Origin: Apoda limacodes
Taxonomy: Eukaryota; Arthropoda; Insecta; Lepidoptera; Limacodidae
DNA: 64,000 nt
Reading direction: 5' to 3'
Assembly (NCBI GenBank): GCA_946406115.1
Contig: OX291546.1
Coordinates: forward strand, 12,455,019 to 12,519,018
This document shows, in pieces, positions 36,290 through 47,384 of the stretch. The notes below the pieces were generated by a model that did not search any database, had not been told where the DNA came from, and worked only from the letters and a program-made list of their open reading frames with translations. Both the position numbers and the translations under genes were made by a program. Numbering within the stretch: the stretch's first letter is position 1; every line of letters begins with the position of its first letter.

Positions 36290-37830
36290 CTTATGACACA
36301 GTCATAACATTGAGTAATCTGGGTCAATCGAGCAGTATTACTCAGAAAATTAGGAGAGGCTCAGAAAAATAAGGGTCCGAATACTTCTGAGATTCAGTAC
36401 GAAAGCAACTGCCACAGCAAAATTCCAGTTCATCGGCCAAATAGGTTGGCGACTTGCGAGTTATCCCTCTAGAAGTCGTGCTTTCTGGTCGCTTTCTAAA
36501 GGTGCCGTAGGAAACTTTTGTTAGTTATCGTTACCACCACAGTGATGGTGACTTAGCCAACAGTTCTAAGACAAAGCTAATCTACCGGGCAGTCTCTTTG
36601 CCTCAAACTTGAATTTAAACAACCGAAGCGCTCTACCACCTACTACACCATGGTGCTAGAAATCTGCATAACAGTGGGAGGTCCAGCGGGTGTTGCTTTC
36701 TCTAGAGGTTCATAAGTAAAGTGGGTGAGACTGTATACCAGCAATAGTGCTTAAGCAGTGTGCTCCTGACTTACAGCTTTTACTCTCCTTGCCCCTTGGC
36801 GCTTTCTTAACAATCCTACCACACTAGGCAATCTCCGTCTTAATGGAAAACTACGAATGTGCAACCGGTGCCCAAAAAAGGCGATAGATCAGATTCATAA
36901 AATTACAGGCCAATTGCTATTATAATCTCCTCTCCAAAGTGATGGAGCATGTGATTAACACACGGCTTCTAAGATAACTAGAAAAACACAACTTGGTCAG
37001 CGACCATCAGTATGGCTTTCGCCACGGTCGCTGAACCGGTCACCTTCAAACTAATATATCTCACACGCCAATTAGTACGTTACTATCCATTCTTAGTCAG
37101 GAGGAGGCGTTGGCATGTCGCCTGGTAATAGCGAAGGTAGCATACGAGCCGTAGTAGACGATAGCTGCTCTGGTAGCATGGACATTAATGCTGGTTTCCC
37201 GCAAGGCTTTGTGCTGTCTCCTATACTGTATGTAATGCATTTCAATGACATGCTGTCTACCGACAACATACATTACTATGCAGATGACAGTACAGGAGAC
37301 GGTTACTATAGGGGTCGTGCAAACATCCCACGTTCCATTGTGGAGGAAGAACTGTGAAAAACTTGTGTCTAAAATCCAGACCACTCTGTCCAAGGTCTCT
37401 GACTGGGGACAGAAAAACTTGGTATGATTCAACCCTACGAAGACACAAGTCTACACGTTCACTGCTAGAAGACCCTATTCATTGAGATCCCACAATTTTA
37501 GAACACACCAAATAATATCTCCGAGAGTATTGAGATCTTTAATGTTGACAACTCCAGTGATGTACAGTTCCGAGATGATTTGGAAGACAAGGTGAAGCTA
37601 ATGTCCTAATAACTTGGAGTACTCAACAGACCGAAGCAGTACTTCACCTCGGGGCAAAGGATTTTAATTTTAAACTTTAACTTTAAAAGTCGCAATTTCG
37701 GCCCCATACGGAGTACTGCTGCCATAGCTGGGCGGGTGCACCCGGATACCAGTTTAGCCCTATTGACTCGGTTCAACGACGGGCTGAGAGAATCATCGAC
37801 GATCCCAAACTCACAACTTCTACAATTCTG
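36290..37830 (+). pseudogene. Jockey-like non-LTR retrotransposon RT, broken (copy 2)
   Basis: This is the same element as at 28,450-29,945 with the same internal deletion, so insertion and deletion predate the duplication. The RT segment at 37,115-37,357 keeps PQGFVLSPILYVMHFNDM and YADDST. It continues further than copy 1: past 37,777 the frame gives RRAERIIDDPKL, the C-terminal region typical of these elements, before fading near 37,830. Confidence 0.9.
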
Positions 37831-38720
37831 TAATCTTTTTAAAAATACATTAACGATGGTTAAGTATTATAATTATTTACTACATAAAAATAATATCAAA
37901 CTCTAATATTAAATTAACCACACACATTGGTAAAATTTCACCACTCATCTTGCTTGCAGTGTATCGCGTTAGTGACCTCGACGCCGCGTAGGATTTCGGA
38001 TTTTTCTGAGCATAATTTATGTATTAAGTACTCCTAAATCATATATTTTCAGAAACTAGAACAGTAATTTTAGACTCCAGTATTTTTTTTTAATTATAAT
38101 GTTACCAATTGTTAAGCACCTACGTCATTTTTAACTTAATTAATAAGATAACATAGTATAAATATAAATAACTCAGTTGACTTTTGTAATCCTAGTTTAA
38201 AATATATCAATTGACTTTTGAATCAATAGGCATTGTATGGACTCATGTAGTGCTCGATAGAAAGATGAAGCAGTTGGTCATTCGTGTCCCAGACTTTGAT
38301 CGGAAATGTTGTTTAAAGTGTGCTAACTAAGTGTTTAATTAATAGAAGTAATTATGGTTCTAAATATTAGTGCAAATAAAGTGATGATTTTATATTGAAA
38401 GGCTTTTATTTAAATTACCGATTATCACAAGTATTGCAAGTCTTTGTGAGAGTGCTGCAGGAATAAGGAAACATCAAAATAGTGTTCGTTACTGTGTTCG
38501 TAATTAAAGCAAGCGAAACAGTAATTGTCAAGTATAGACTTTATTGCAGTCTGAAATAGAAGTGAATAACAATAACTTACCAATTTTTAAGTTACACGTG
38601 CCCAAACCAAAAATAATACTTTTGACTTTCACTTTTCCTAAACCAGAGATTTTTTTTGTATGGAAAGGTATTACGAAGTTTTCAAATCTGAATTCCTCAT
38701 CTATCTTCTATACATATGAA
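37831..38720. other. unassigned DNA right of the duplication
   Basis: AT-rich with no open frame or repeat match. The right breakpoint of the duplicated block lies just before it. Confidence 0.55.
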
Positions 38721-38838
38721 AAGCTTTGTCCTGAATGACATACGGATCAACGCACAGCCGCTGATCGTAGAGACCTAAAACATGGAGGGTGTGTTCTTTG
38801 TATGACGTCGGCATCCGATAAGAAAGGATTTTCCGAAA

Positions 38839-39165
38839 GGGTCAACTGCGAGTCGGAATCGCGCAATAAGGGTAAACTGATTGTAATGAAATTTTGGGCA
38901 GTTGTTATGCACACGCCGGGGAATGTTTCTGAGAAAGAAAAAAAGGGTCAAGTGCGGGTCGGACTCGCGCAATAAGGGTAAACTGATTTTAATGAAGTTT
39001 TTGTAATTGTTATGCTCAAGCCGGGGAAGGTTTTTGAGAAAGAAAAAAAAAGGGTCAAGTGCAAGTCAAAACAGAGTCAAGTACGACTCGGACAAGCGCA
39101 ATAAGGGTAAACCGATTGTATTGAAATTTTTGTAAGTTGTTATGCACACGCCGGGAGGTATCTGA
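38839..39165 (+). repeat. 106-bp tandem repeat, 3 units
   Basis: Units start at 38,839, 38,945 and 39,052 with GGGTCAA, then a GCGAGTCGGAATCGCGCAAT-like stretch, AAGGGTAAACTGATT and TTGTTATGCACACGCCGGG. The third unit carries an extra short 'gtcaagt' duplication. The unit resembles the leader of the repeat at 44,011-44,571. Confidence 0.85.
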
Positions 39166-39219
39166 ATTAGTGCAACCCTTCCATAATAGGTTGGTGTCTT
39201 AATGTTGTTGTTGTTTTTT

Positions 39220-39480
39220 AACCAACTTCAAAAAAAGGAGGAGGTTCTCAATTCGGCTGTATATATATATTTTTTTTTATTTTTTTTATGGGTGTTCAGC
39301 CATAACTTTTTTGTTTATGAACCGATTTACGTGATTTTTTATTCGACAGGATATACTTGCAAGTTGGTCCCATAGAAATTTTATCCAAATCGATTCAGTA
39401 GTTTAGTTTTCAGACAATTCCAAATAACTTTCCCTTGAAAAAAGCACTTCGTCACTCAAAAGTAAAAAAAAAATTAAATA
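39220..39480 (+). repeat. 'AACCAACTTCAAAAAAAGGAGGAGG' repeat
   Basis: Contains the GGAGGAGGTTCTCAATTCGG opening, a T-rich stretch, TGAACCGATTTACGTGATTT and CCAAATCGATTCAGTAGTTT. It abuts the foldback element that starts at 39,481. Confidence 0.6.
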
Positions 39481-39720
39481 AAAAAAAACAACCGGCTTCA
39501 AAAATATGCACTAAAAAGGTAAAATAGTTACTTATTTCTAAAAAATCTGATCTGAATTACAGTTTGAAGTTGGTTTCATGCAAGTGAAGGGTGTTATTAC
39601 CTGTTAGGTAAATTAAATAGAAACCATCTTCAAACTGTAATTCAGATCAGATTTTTTAGAAATAAGTAATTATTTTTGCCTTTTTAGTGCATCTTTTTGA
39701 AGCCGGTTGTTTTTTTTTAT
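39481..39720. repeat. foldback element with about 95-bp inverted arms
   Basis: The left arm begins AACAACCGGCTTCAAAAA and includes TAAAAAATCTGATCTGAATT. The right arm is its near-perfect complement, ending TTTTTGAAGCCGGTTGTT. A loop of roughly 45 bp separates them. The sequence just upstream (39,220-39,480) has the related motif AACCAACTTCAAAAAAAGGA. Confidence 0.85.
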
Positions 39721-40010
39721 TAAAAAGTTTTTATTTAAAAAAAAAACAACGTTTGCCGGGTCAGCTAGTCCTCAATATATAGGAAAATAATACTAAAGAT
39801 GGCCTCTGGTGAAATCACGACGCGTTCGAATTTATTGTTTGCGGAGAGGCGTCAGCGTACTTCGACCACCCCCGCTCCCTACACCTGGGTGTGGAACTAG
39901 TGGGGACCGAGCTTAATCTGTCCATTTCAATCATGGCTACGCCTGTACCAAGTTTCATACTTTGGTCACAAGCAAGAGTTTATGTTAATAGAACCCGTAC
40001 TATATATAAT

Positions 40011-40047
40011 GTTACCTCCCATATATTTCACGTATAGGGGAGGTAAC
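40011..40047. repeat. short perfect inverted repeat
   Basis: GTTACCTCCC and GGGAGGTAAC flank a 17-base loop. No poly-T run or gene context suggests a terminator. It is probably a remnant of a foldback element. Confidence 0.6.
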
Positions 40048-40970
40048 CTTGATACTTTCTTTTAAACTTAGGAACATATTTTTATATTATCTTTATAGTA
40101 TTAGTAAAAAGTTCACATAAAATTAGTTCGTTCATATTTTAATAATGCTAACTTTTACTGGTGGCTCTGCTGGCGTAACATAACATATAATTACTTACAT
40201 ACATATAAGTATTTTTACTGCTAAATATCAAAGCTCTTTAACAGCGAAAATAATATCAAAATCGTTTTGGTAGCTTCTGAGTAAGTTACCAGACATATGC
40301 TCTGCAGTTTCATGATACATTTTTTATCCCATTTAGTCGGAAAACGTTGATTGGTTCTTCAATAAGAGCGAGGAAATAAAATACGTCTTTTCAACAAAAA
40401 ATTGTACAGAGGGCAGTAGTAAGATTTGAACTGGGAACATAAATATTGTTTTGCGGTCAGACTTGAAATAAATTAAATCCGTCGTTGAACTCAGGATTTT
40501 ACTTAAGAATGCCTCGCTACGCTCTGGATTCAAAATAGCGTTCTCAGCTTAAAAATATTATTTTACTTCTTTGTAATACAATCTACTATTTGCCGTCAGT
40601 GTACTATGGCTGTATGTAATAGTTCAATTTAAGTTTTCAATGTTTTATCAGTATTTATCGAAGAATAAATTTTGTTGAGGCATTAGTGTAACTGGAACTG
40701 ATTTAAATAAACATTTAAAAAAAGAACAATATAGGGAAATAAATTTTTCCGGTTGTCATTGTACAACCCTTTGAAGGTTCATGAACGACTTGCAAGTCGG
40801 TTTGAGCCGACACGCCCTCAAGCGCCGTCGTCGTCTTTTGTGCGTGATTTATATTTTATTTATAATGGAAAGCAATACATAAGTACCTATAGTAAATAAA
40901 TATATAAGATTTTCGTGAATTGAAACGTCTTTCATTGAATCTAAAAAATACAAAAATAAAAAAAACCACC

Positions 40971-41029
40971 AACCTAAATATACAAAGCTAAAATACAACA
41001 ACAACCTAAATATACAAAGGTGAAATATG
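40971..41029 (+). repeat. 32-bp direct repeat, 2 units
   Basis: AACCTAAATATACAAAGCTA with AAATAC at 40,971 recurs at 41,003 (AACCTAAATATACAAAGGTG with AAATAT). Period 32. Confidence 0.75.
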
Positions 41030-41199
41030 TATAATTATGTACATTAGGTGACCCTTAACTATAATGCCACCCAATAAGAAAACAGACTGTAAATTTTTTA
41101 ACTTCTCTTAAAGGAAGTTATAATAGGTACGAAAATCAAAATAAATCTGCGTTTGCTTTACATTTTGAGACCTGGAGAATCGTTTGCCATCATTTTTAA

Positions 41200-41450
41200 A
41201 GTGATGTCTGTGTGTGTGTATGTGAAAAAACTGATTTGTTTTAAACACACAAAAATATTCTCAAGTGAAGTTGCACGTGCGGTACTTGCTACAAAACTAT
41301 TTTTTTTTTCATCACAATTACTCGTAAACAGTTTTATTACGTGCTTTCCCTTAGTAAATTTTACTTTTCTCAAATTAAAGCGAACGTTCATAGAATCCAC
41401 GGGCGGTAATAACGCGCCTATTCTGTAAAGTGTCGGTAAAAGCTGTCTGT
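41200..41450. repeat. three-member dispersed family, inverted partial copy
   Basis: On the minus strand the frame at 41,454-41,158 reads YRIGALLPPVDSMNVRFNLR, then KVKFTKGKHVIKLFTSN. It resembles YRLHSIGASLRPVGSMNAGF at 15.1 kb and SSMNKFALRKVNFTKEKPVE at 47.8 kb. The upstream portion of the family is absent. Confidence 0.55.
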
Positions 41451-41689
41451 TCAAACTGTGTGTCTTGGTGAGTTTATTTATTTGTTTACCTTTAATTTTA
41501 ATTATTTACTCGCAAATGTGATGAACGACATTGTGTGTAACACAGGCGGTACGGAAATTCTGCCTAAGGCTTCTAAATTGCCTCTCGTTAGTAATTTTCT
41601 CCTTAGTCTCTTAATAGAAAATGTACTATTACTCGCATTACTTACATTACTTGAATTGTATCGGAAGGGTTTTGATACCGCCTTAATGT

Positions 41690-41790
41690 GAGCACATGGA
41701 AGCCGAGGAGATGCATTCTCACGTGGTCCTACACTGCAAAAGCTCACGCGAACAACGGACAAAGCTACTTAAGAGGATACAATTCGCGGC
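41690..41790 (+). pseudogene. possible retroelement C-terminal remnant
   Basis: One frame reads EHMEAEEMHSHVVLHCKS, then SREQRTKLLKRI. The pattern His-x(3)-His followed by Cys and Arg resembles the C-terminal 'H...C...R' tail of non-LTR reverse transcriptases. It is short and surrounded by repeat sequence, so the assignment is tentative. Confidence 0.3.
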
Positions 41791-42231
41791 GCTTTGCAGC
41801 GGGCTTCATACAAACGAATTTCTCATTTGTTTTTGACACTTACTAATCAATCATTTTGAAATTTCTTAGTTTTAATCCCAAGCCGAATACTTATGACTGT
41901 AGTTTCCAAAATCTTGTAAAAAGTTTTAATAACTAGAAATATTTTTTCAAGCCATTTGTATGAAAAACTAGAATCCTGTATTACTTTTGAACTATACAAT
42001 TTCACGGCACACAGCATACCTAGATATTTATTACTAGAAAATGTCTTCAAAATTTCGTGAAGTTTGATCAGCGAGTGTCAAAAATAAGTGAGAGATTCGT
42101 TTGCATGAAGCACGCGGAGAGGCGCTCCAAATCGTAATCCATAAACCATAAGACAGATGCCTCGTAGATTTCTGGACGAATCTGAAATGGTATGATTAAC
42201 CAATGACACGAATCGGTTACCTACGTACAAT

Positions 42232-42376
42232 GGCCCTATCATGAGGCTAAGTGCGGAAAAAATAAGTACAACTTACTAACTAACCGCCTTGATGTTCCAA
42301 CAATCTTTGCGGCCCTATCATGAAGCTTAGTGCGAAAAACATAAGTCCAACTAACTTACTAACCTCCTTGATGTTC
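42232..42376 (+). repeat. tandem duplication of a 66-bp segment (period 79)
   Basis: GGCCCTATCATGAGGCTAAG through CCGCCTTGATGTTC at 42,232-42,297 recurs at 42,311-42,376 with minor changes. No coding content is apparent. Confidence 0.8.
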
Positions 42377-42686
42377 GAATTTTGAAATTACATGGTTTTG
42401 TTTATAAAAATATGTTCTTTATACATTATAATTTCTATGAGGTATACACACATAACTTCTTTAAATCAAAACATACTCGTAACATATACAAACAAATATG
42501 AACATTATTTTCTTCCTGAGAGAAGATTTAGTGGAGGAGATAGTATTGCGGCCCCCTGCTGTCAAACTGACTTTTATGTCTGTACCCTAAATAGATTTAT
42601 TTTCTAGCGCGATAAGCGAAAATAGGAAAAATATACTGTCACGACATACAAAATTAAGCGTAAGTGCTTAGTAGGTTATTCTATGG

Positions 42687-42934
42687 AATCCATACTAATA
42701 TTTTAAATGCGAAACTCTCTCTTCATCTGTCTGTCTGTTATCTCTTGACGCTTAAACCGCTGTACTGATTTAGATGAAATTTGCATAGAGATAGTTTGAG
42801 TGTCGGGAAAGGACATAGGCTACTTGAAAATATCTAGTGTGAGTCGGTTTTTTTTCTATAATTGAGGAGTTGTCGTTGATATCCTACACCCGAAACCGAA
42901 AAAATTAAAAAAACGCAGGCAATAACTAGTATTT
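42687..42934 (+). repeat. 'GCCGCTGGCAAAAGCTAGT' family, diverged
   Basis: CATACTAATATTTTAAATGC, TTAAACCGCTGTACTGATTT, GAGATAGTTTGAGTGTCGGG and AATTGAGGAGTTGTCGTTGA, ending GGCAATAACTAGT. It is very like the 46,266 copy, with which it shares GTGAGAGTCGG-type sequence. Confidence 0.7.
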
Positions 42935-42939
42935 GAAAT

Positions 42940-44010
42940 AAAACACATATATCCATTGAGATCATTCGATGATTTTTTATTTACACACCGTGACAAATCG
43001 CAGTTGGTGAGAATTTTGAAATACTTAAATTATAATACACACTAAATAAAAACTACACAATTTTTGCTAAGATTTTACTTCGACAGAATACTAAAACATT
43101 TTCTTGAAATTAATTATAAGGGCTCCTGTTCAATTGAACCTACTTTACTTAACTGCTTGAGTGCCGCATGCAACCCAATAAAAAAATAGGGGCATTTATA
43201 CAAAAACTAATTTTCAGTCATTAAGCAGAAGAAAAACAAATTGAACTTTTTCTTTTAAATGAAATTGGATCAATACGAACGCTACCTTCATGCGGTTGCA
43301 TTGAGCACTCTTGTATATTTTGAAATTTAAGTTGTAAAAGTGAAACACCTTTTATGAATACTTACTAGACATCAGATAACTTGATATATTAATAGTGCCC
43401 GACCGAAACCTTTATTCAAAATCGATATCCTTCAGTCCCTTAAACGTTGCACTTGCATACGACTTTTAAGAATTTTCGAAATTGAATGTTTAAACTTACA
43501 ATATTTTAATCATCTATATAGTTCTGACCGATATATATATCTCTAGAAGAAACCTTTAAAGAAAAGTTTTAAATCGGGTAGATGGCACGCTATACGTGCT
43601 TTTATCACGTTTTCCCATACAACAGCAGGGTAATTTAGGTGAAAAAATCTTTATTAAAACATCAATTGTTGCTCTATTAATAACAATTTAACATATTGTT
43701 CAGTTTGTCTATGCTCACACATTAAAACGTAACATCTCACTTTGTAGATATCTATCTCTATTTGTTGTTGTTCATTTAGGCCCATGCTAACTGACAGCAC
43801 GACATGGCGCATGGCACAGGATTTCAACCTATAAGTATTTTGAATTTTGTTACGGTAAACTTAGAGCTCATATTTTGTCGTCAGAGAGGCTTGAGCATAC
43901 CGCCTTTTGCAGCCTTAATTAAGGCTCTTTACGACAATATCAAAGGAATATAAGCGTTTAGATTATTGAGATACGTATAAACGTAATTATAAAATAATAA
44001 AATACGTGTG
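42940..44010. other. unassigned intergenic DNA
   Basis: No frame, RNA or repeat recognised. A short TTAATTAAGGCTC stretch near 43,915 is the only notable motif and is not informative. Confidence 0.5.
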
Positions 44011-44571
44011 TATTTAGGGTTCCGTAGCCAAATGGCAAAAACGGAATCCTTATAGATTCGTCATGTCTGTCCGTCCGTATGTCACAGCCACTTTTTTCTG
44101 AAACTATACTGTTGAAACTTGGTAAGGTAAGTAAGTATTCTGTGAACCGCATTAAGATTTTCACACAAAAAATAGAAAAAAAACCAATAAATTTTTGGGG
44201 TTCCCCATACACCCATACGTGTGGATAGGATATCTATGGATAGGTCTTCAAAAATGATATTGAGGTTTCTAATATCATTTTTTCTAAACTGAATAGTTTG
44301 CGCGGGAGACACTTGGAATTGGTAAAATGTGTACCCCCCTGTGTAACTTCTAAAATAAGAGAAAAATAAAACTAAAAAAAATATATGATGTACATTACCA
44401 TGCAAACTTCCACCGAAAATAGTTTTTTTTTAATACGACATAAATCGTAAAACGCAATTTACCTTTTATTCAATCAACTTAAATATATAAATATTTTTGT
44501 TTGTGTTTGTAGATTACATAAATGGTTGTAGGTGCGCGAGTCCAACTCGCACTTGGCCGGTTTTTTTTTTC
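44011..44571 (-). repeat. 'CCGGCCAAGTGCGAGTTGGACTCG' dispersed element
   Basis: Read on the minus strand it begins with an A-rich leader and ACCGGCCAAGTGCGAGTTGG, then GGACTCGCGCACC, and ends near TTTGGCTACGGAACCCTAAA at 44,018. This is a common lepidopteran repeat layout as I know it. A fragment with AAGTGCGAGTTGGACTC lies at 11,820-11,910. The 106-bp tandem at 38.8-39.2 kb is built from a related motif. Confidence 0.7.
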
Positions 44572-44579
44572 ATCTCTCC

Positions 44580-46265
44580 ACACTACCCGCACTGCAGCTT
44601 CCTGCCAAAGCGCGAAGAAACCTGCAGGACATTAAGACACTTCGCGAAATGCCGCATGCCGCAGTGTGTGGGATGACGAGCATGCCGCGGCGTCAGTGAG
44701 CACAGGCCTTTAATATAGGTACGTCACTGCCCAAGATAAACATGTTACAGTCGGACACTTTTTACAACTTTTAAAAATACACATTGTTGGTTCAAATTAT
44801 AATAAAGTGACACTTAAATATTTTAGACAATTTATTTTTTATTTGCATTCAATTTTATGAAAATTGATGATAAATTTTATATTCATGCAGTGAAATCTTT
44901 AATTTTTTAGACGTTTACAATATTTGCGCAAGTACTTATTTGTAATCTATTAAATAAACAAAGCTTAGAATTCACAATTTTGGGTAACATTTGAGATAAA
45001 ACAGTATATTTTATTTCTAGACATGTGAAGAAGATCTTTATAGCTTATTATATTTGTTAGTAATTTTATTTAAAATTCATAATATGCAATAAATTGGCTA
45101 ATTTTTTTAAAAAAATCTTCTATTTTACGTTGTTTCCAAATACGTAGTTGGAATGCTTCTAGCCCTATCTTGATCAAATTTTATGTCCAAAGTTAAAATA
45201 CTCTAATGAAGTCTTTGGAAAAACTATATCTATTCCAATACTTCAGTCTCTGATCTTTAGTAATCATATACATCCGGAAGTAAGTGTCCGGATAAACATC
45301 CGGAGGTAAGTGTCCGGATAGGAGTAAGCCTTTTCAAATTAAAATTTTTCTCTCTCTACGAGAACATTTTAATCTCGGTTTATTAAAATTTATTTTCTTC
45401 TAATTTTATCTTTTATTCCTTCTTCATACTTCCATAATCTTCCAGAGGGACAGTACCTGCTAAGCTATATTCATCAAACACCCTTTATAAAATTTTATTT
45501 ATCAACAATTATACAAATAAAACTAGGATTATCATAATTACTATTACACATAATCACAATACGGTGTACTAAAAGCTGAACTTCATTTGTAGATTCCCTA
45601 TTCCCCCCTATTCCTAGCATGAGGAATCAAGGCTTCCATAGAAACATACACGAAGACGAAAACTCAGATCTGAATTTTATAATTTGTGCGTGGTACTATG
45701 TGACCAATGATGGCGTTTTCGCAATTTTGTTGCAGGCTTAAGAAGCAATCCAACTAATAAAGAATCTAATACATGAAAAAAAATGTTTCGTTACTACTTT
45801 CTACTGAAAACAATCCAGTAGTTTCTTTTTACAGTAAAATTCTTGTTACTACTACAAATTTTGTCTTGTTAGACGCAAAGAATTCTTATTAAAATTGAAA
45901 AAATTAAAAAGAAAAAAAATATTCTTACGTCTTATGTAATGCTACCTAATTAAATTTGAATGTTTTTTATTAACACACAATTAATTTATTTGGCAGTGTT
46001 ATTTCATATGTTCAAGTTACTTACATTTATATATGGATATTGTACATATTGTATGTAATTCATACACATCATACTAATAAATATAACATGGGTGGGTAAA
46101 AATTGGCTTAAGTATGTTTAAACTCATTAACCTAACTAAACTAACCTAAATAAAAATCTGTAACTTATATGTTGTGAATGTGAAAAAACAAGACAGGAAG
46201 TTAAATAATTATTTAGATCCTTCAAAGCAAAATCATTCATTTTTAATATCCATATCCACACCTAC
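44580..46265. other. unassigned DNA with a small GC-rich patch
   Basis: GC-richer sequence at 44,580-44,710 (CACTGCAGCTTCCTGCC, GCATGCCGCGGCG) gives no meaningful frame. The rest is AT-rich with only the 25-bp repeat at 45,270. Confidence 0.5.
45270..45320 (+). repeat. 25-bp direct repeat, 2 units
   Basis: ACATCCGGAAGTAAGTGTCC with GGATA at 45,270 recurs at 45,296 with one change, separated by one base. It stands out as a GC-richer patch in AT-rich DNA. Confidence 0.8.
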
Positions 46266-46497
46266 TAGTCCATACTTATATTATAAATGTGAAAGTTACT
46301 CTATCTGTCTGTTACCTCTTCACACTTAAACCGCTGTACCTCTTAAGATAAAATTTGGCATGGAGATAGTTTGAGTCTTGAAAAATGACAAAGACTACTT
46401 GAATACGTCAAGTGAGAGTCGGTCTTTTTTTATAATTGAGGAGTTATCGTTGAAATCCTACATCGATAACCGAATTAAGGGCGGTTGGAACCTAGTA
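46266..46497 (+). repeat. 'GCCGCTGGCAAAAGCTAGT' family, diverged
   Basis: CATACTTATATTATAAATGT, TTAAACCGCTGTACCTCTTA, GAGATAGTTTGAGTCTTGAA and AATTGAGGAGTTATCGTTGA, ending GGGCGGTTGGAACCTAGTAT. It forms a subgroup with 42,687. Confidence 0.7.
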
Positions 46498-47384
46498 TAC
46501 TATACAGTACCTATACATTGAAATCAAATGATTGATTTAGGTATACCGTGTATTATAATACGAGTGATTACTCAAAGTAATGTAATATACTTTGTATATT
46601 AATATTTTGTTATAACTGTAAAACTGTGTTAAATCTATCTATGTTTTGTGTAAAAAAAACAGATTTTAGACACCTACAATCGGTGAATATTTTTGCAATT
46701 ACCTTCACCAAACTACCGGTCATACCAAGTACCTAAGATGACAAAATAAAACATAATGGTAATAATCATCATTTTTAAATACAATTCTTCATAGATAGCA
46801 ATTTGTTTAGATATAAATATGTAATGAGTAACGATTTATAAATCATAAACATATTCGTATATATCTAATCCAGTCTAAATATTAAGTCTAATATATAAGA
46901 ACACTTTAATTTCTTAAAATTTATTAAAGTAAATTTATTTTGTAACAATTTTAAGATCTTAACTATGTAAACATTGTAATAATAACTAAATTATAATTGT
47001 AGTTAGCCTCGCGAGCGATCAGATGTGTTCATCTTGAACATCTGTCGAAAGAGAAAAAGAGCATGTGATTATATATTTTCAAAACATTATTGTAAATGAC
47101 AACAGAATTATATTTGTTCTAACATTTTTGTCGTGATTTATACTATAATATTTTCATTTTCAACTATTGATGATGGACATATTTAAAAAAAAAATATATA
47201 TCAATAATATATTTGCAGCAATCATAATTGTATTTATCGTTTAGGATCACATGGTTATTTGAGTGATATTTGAGTAAGTTACTTAAAATACTTTATAATA
47301 AGAATTTTAAACAGCGTCTTGTACAGCTTTTATGATTAGCTAGCATTAACATTTATTTTTCTAACATATACAATAGTATATTAT

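Larger units (their letters stand above)
30052..37777. repeat. tandem duplication, copy 2 (about 7.7 kb)
   Basis: This is the second copy of the 22,590-29,945 block. It differs by scattered substitutions and indels. It holds a 44-bp triplication at 34,703-34,831 and retains segments at about 31,863-31,930, 35,508-35,582 and 35,636-35,765 that copy 1 lacks. Homology to copy 1 stops at 37,777, but the retroelement sequence runs on past that point here. Confidence 0.95.
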
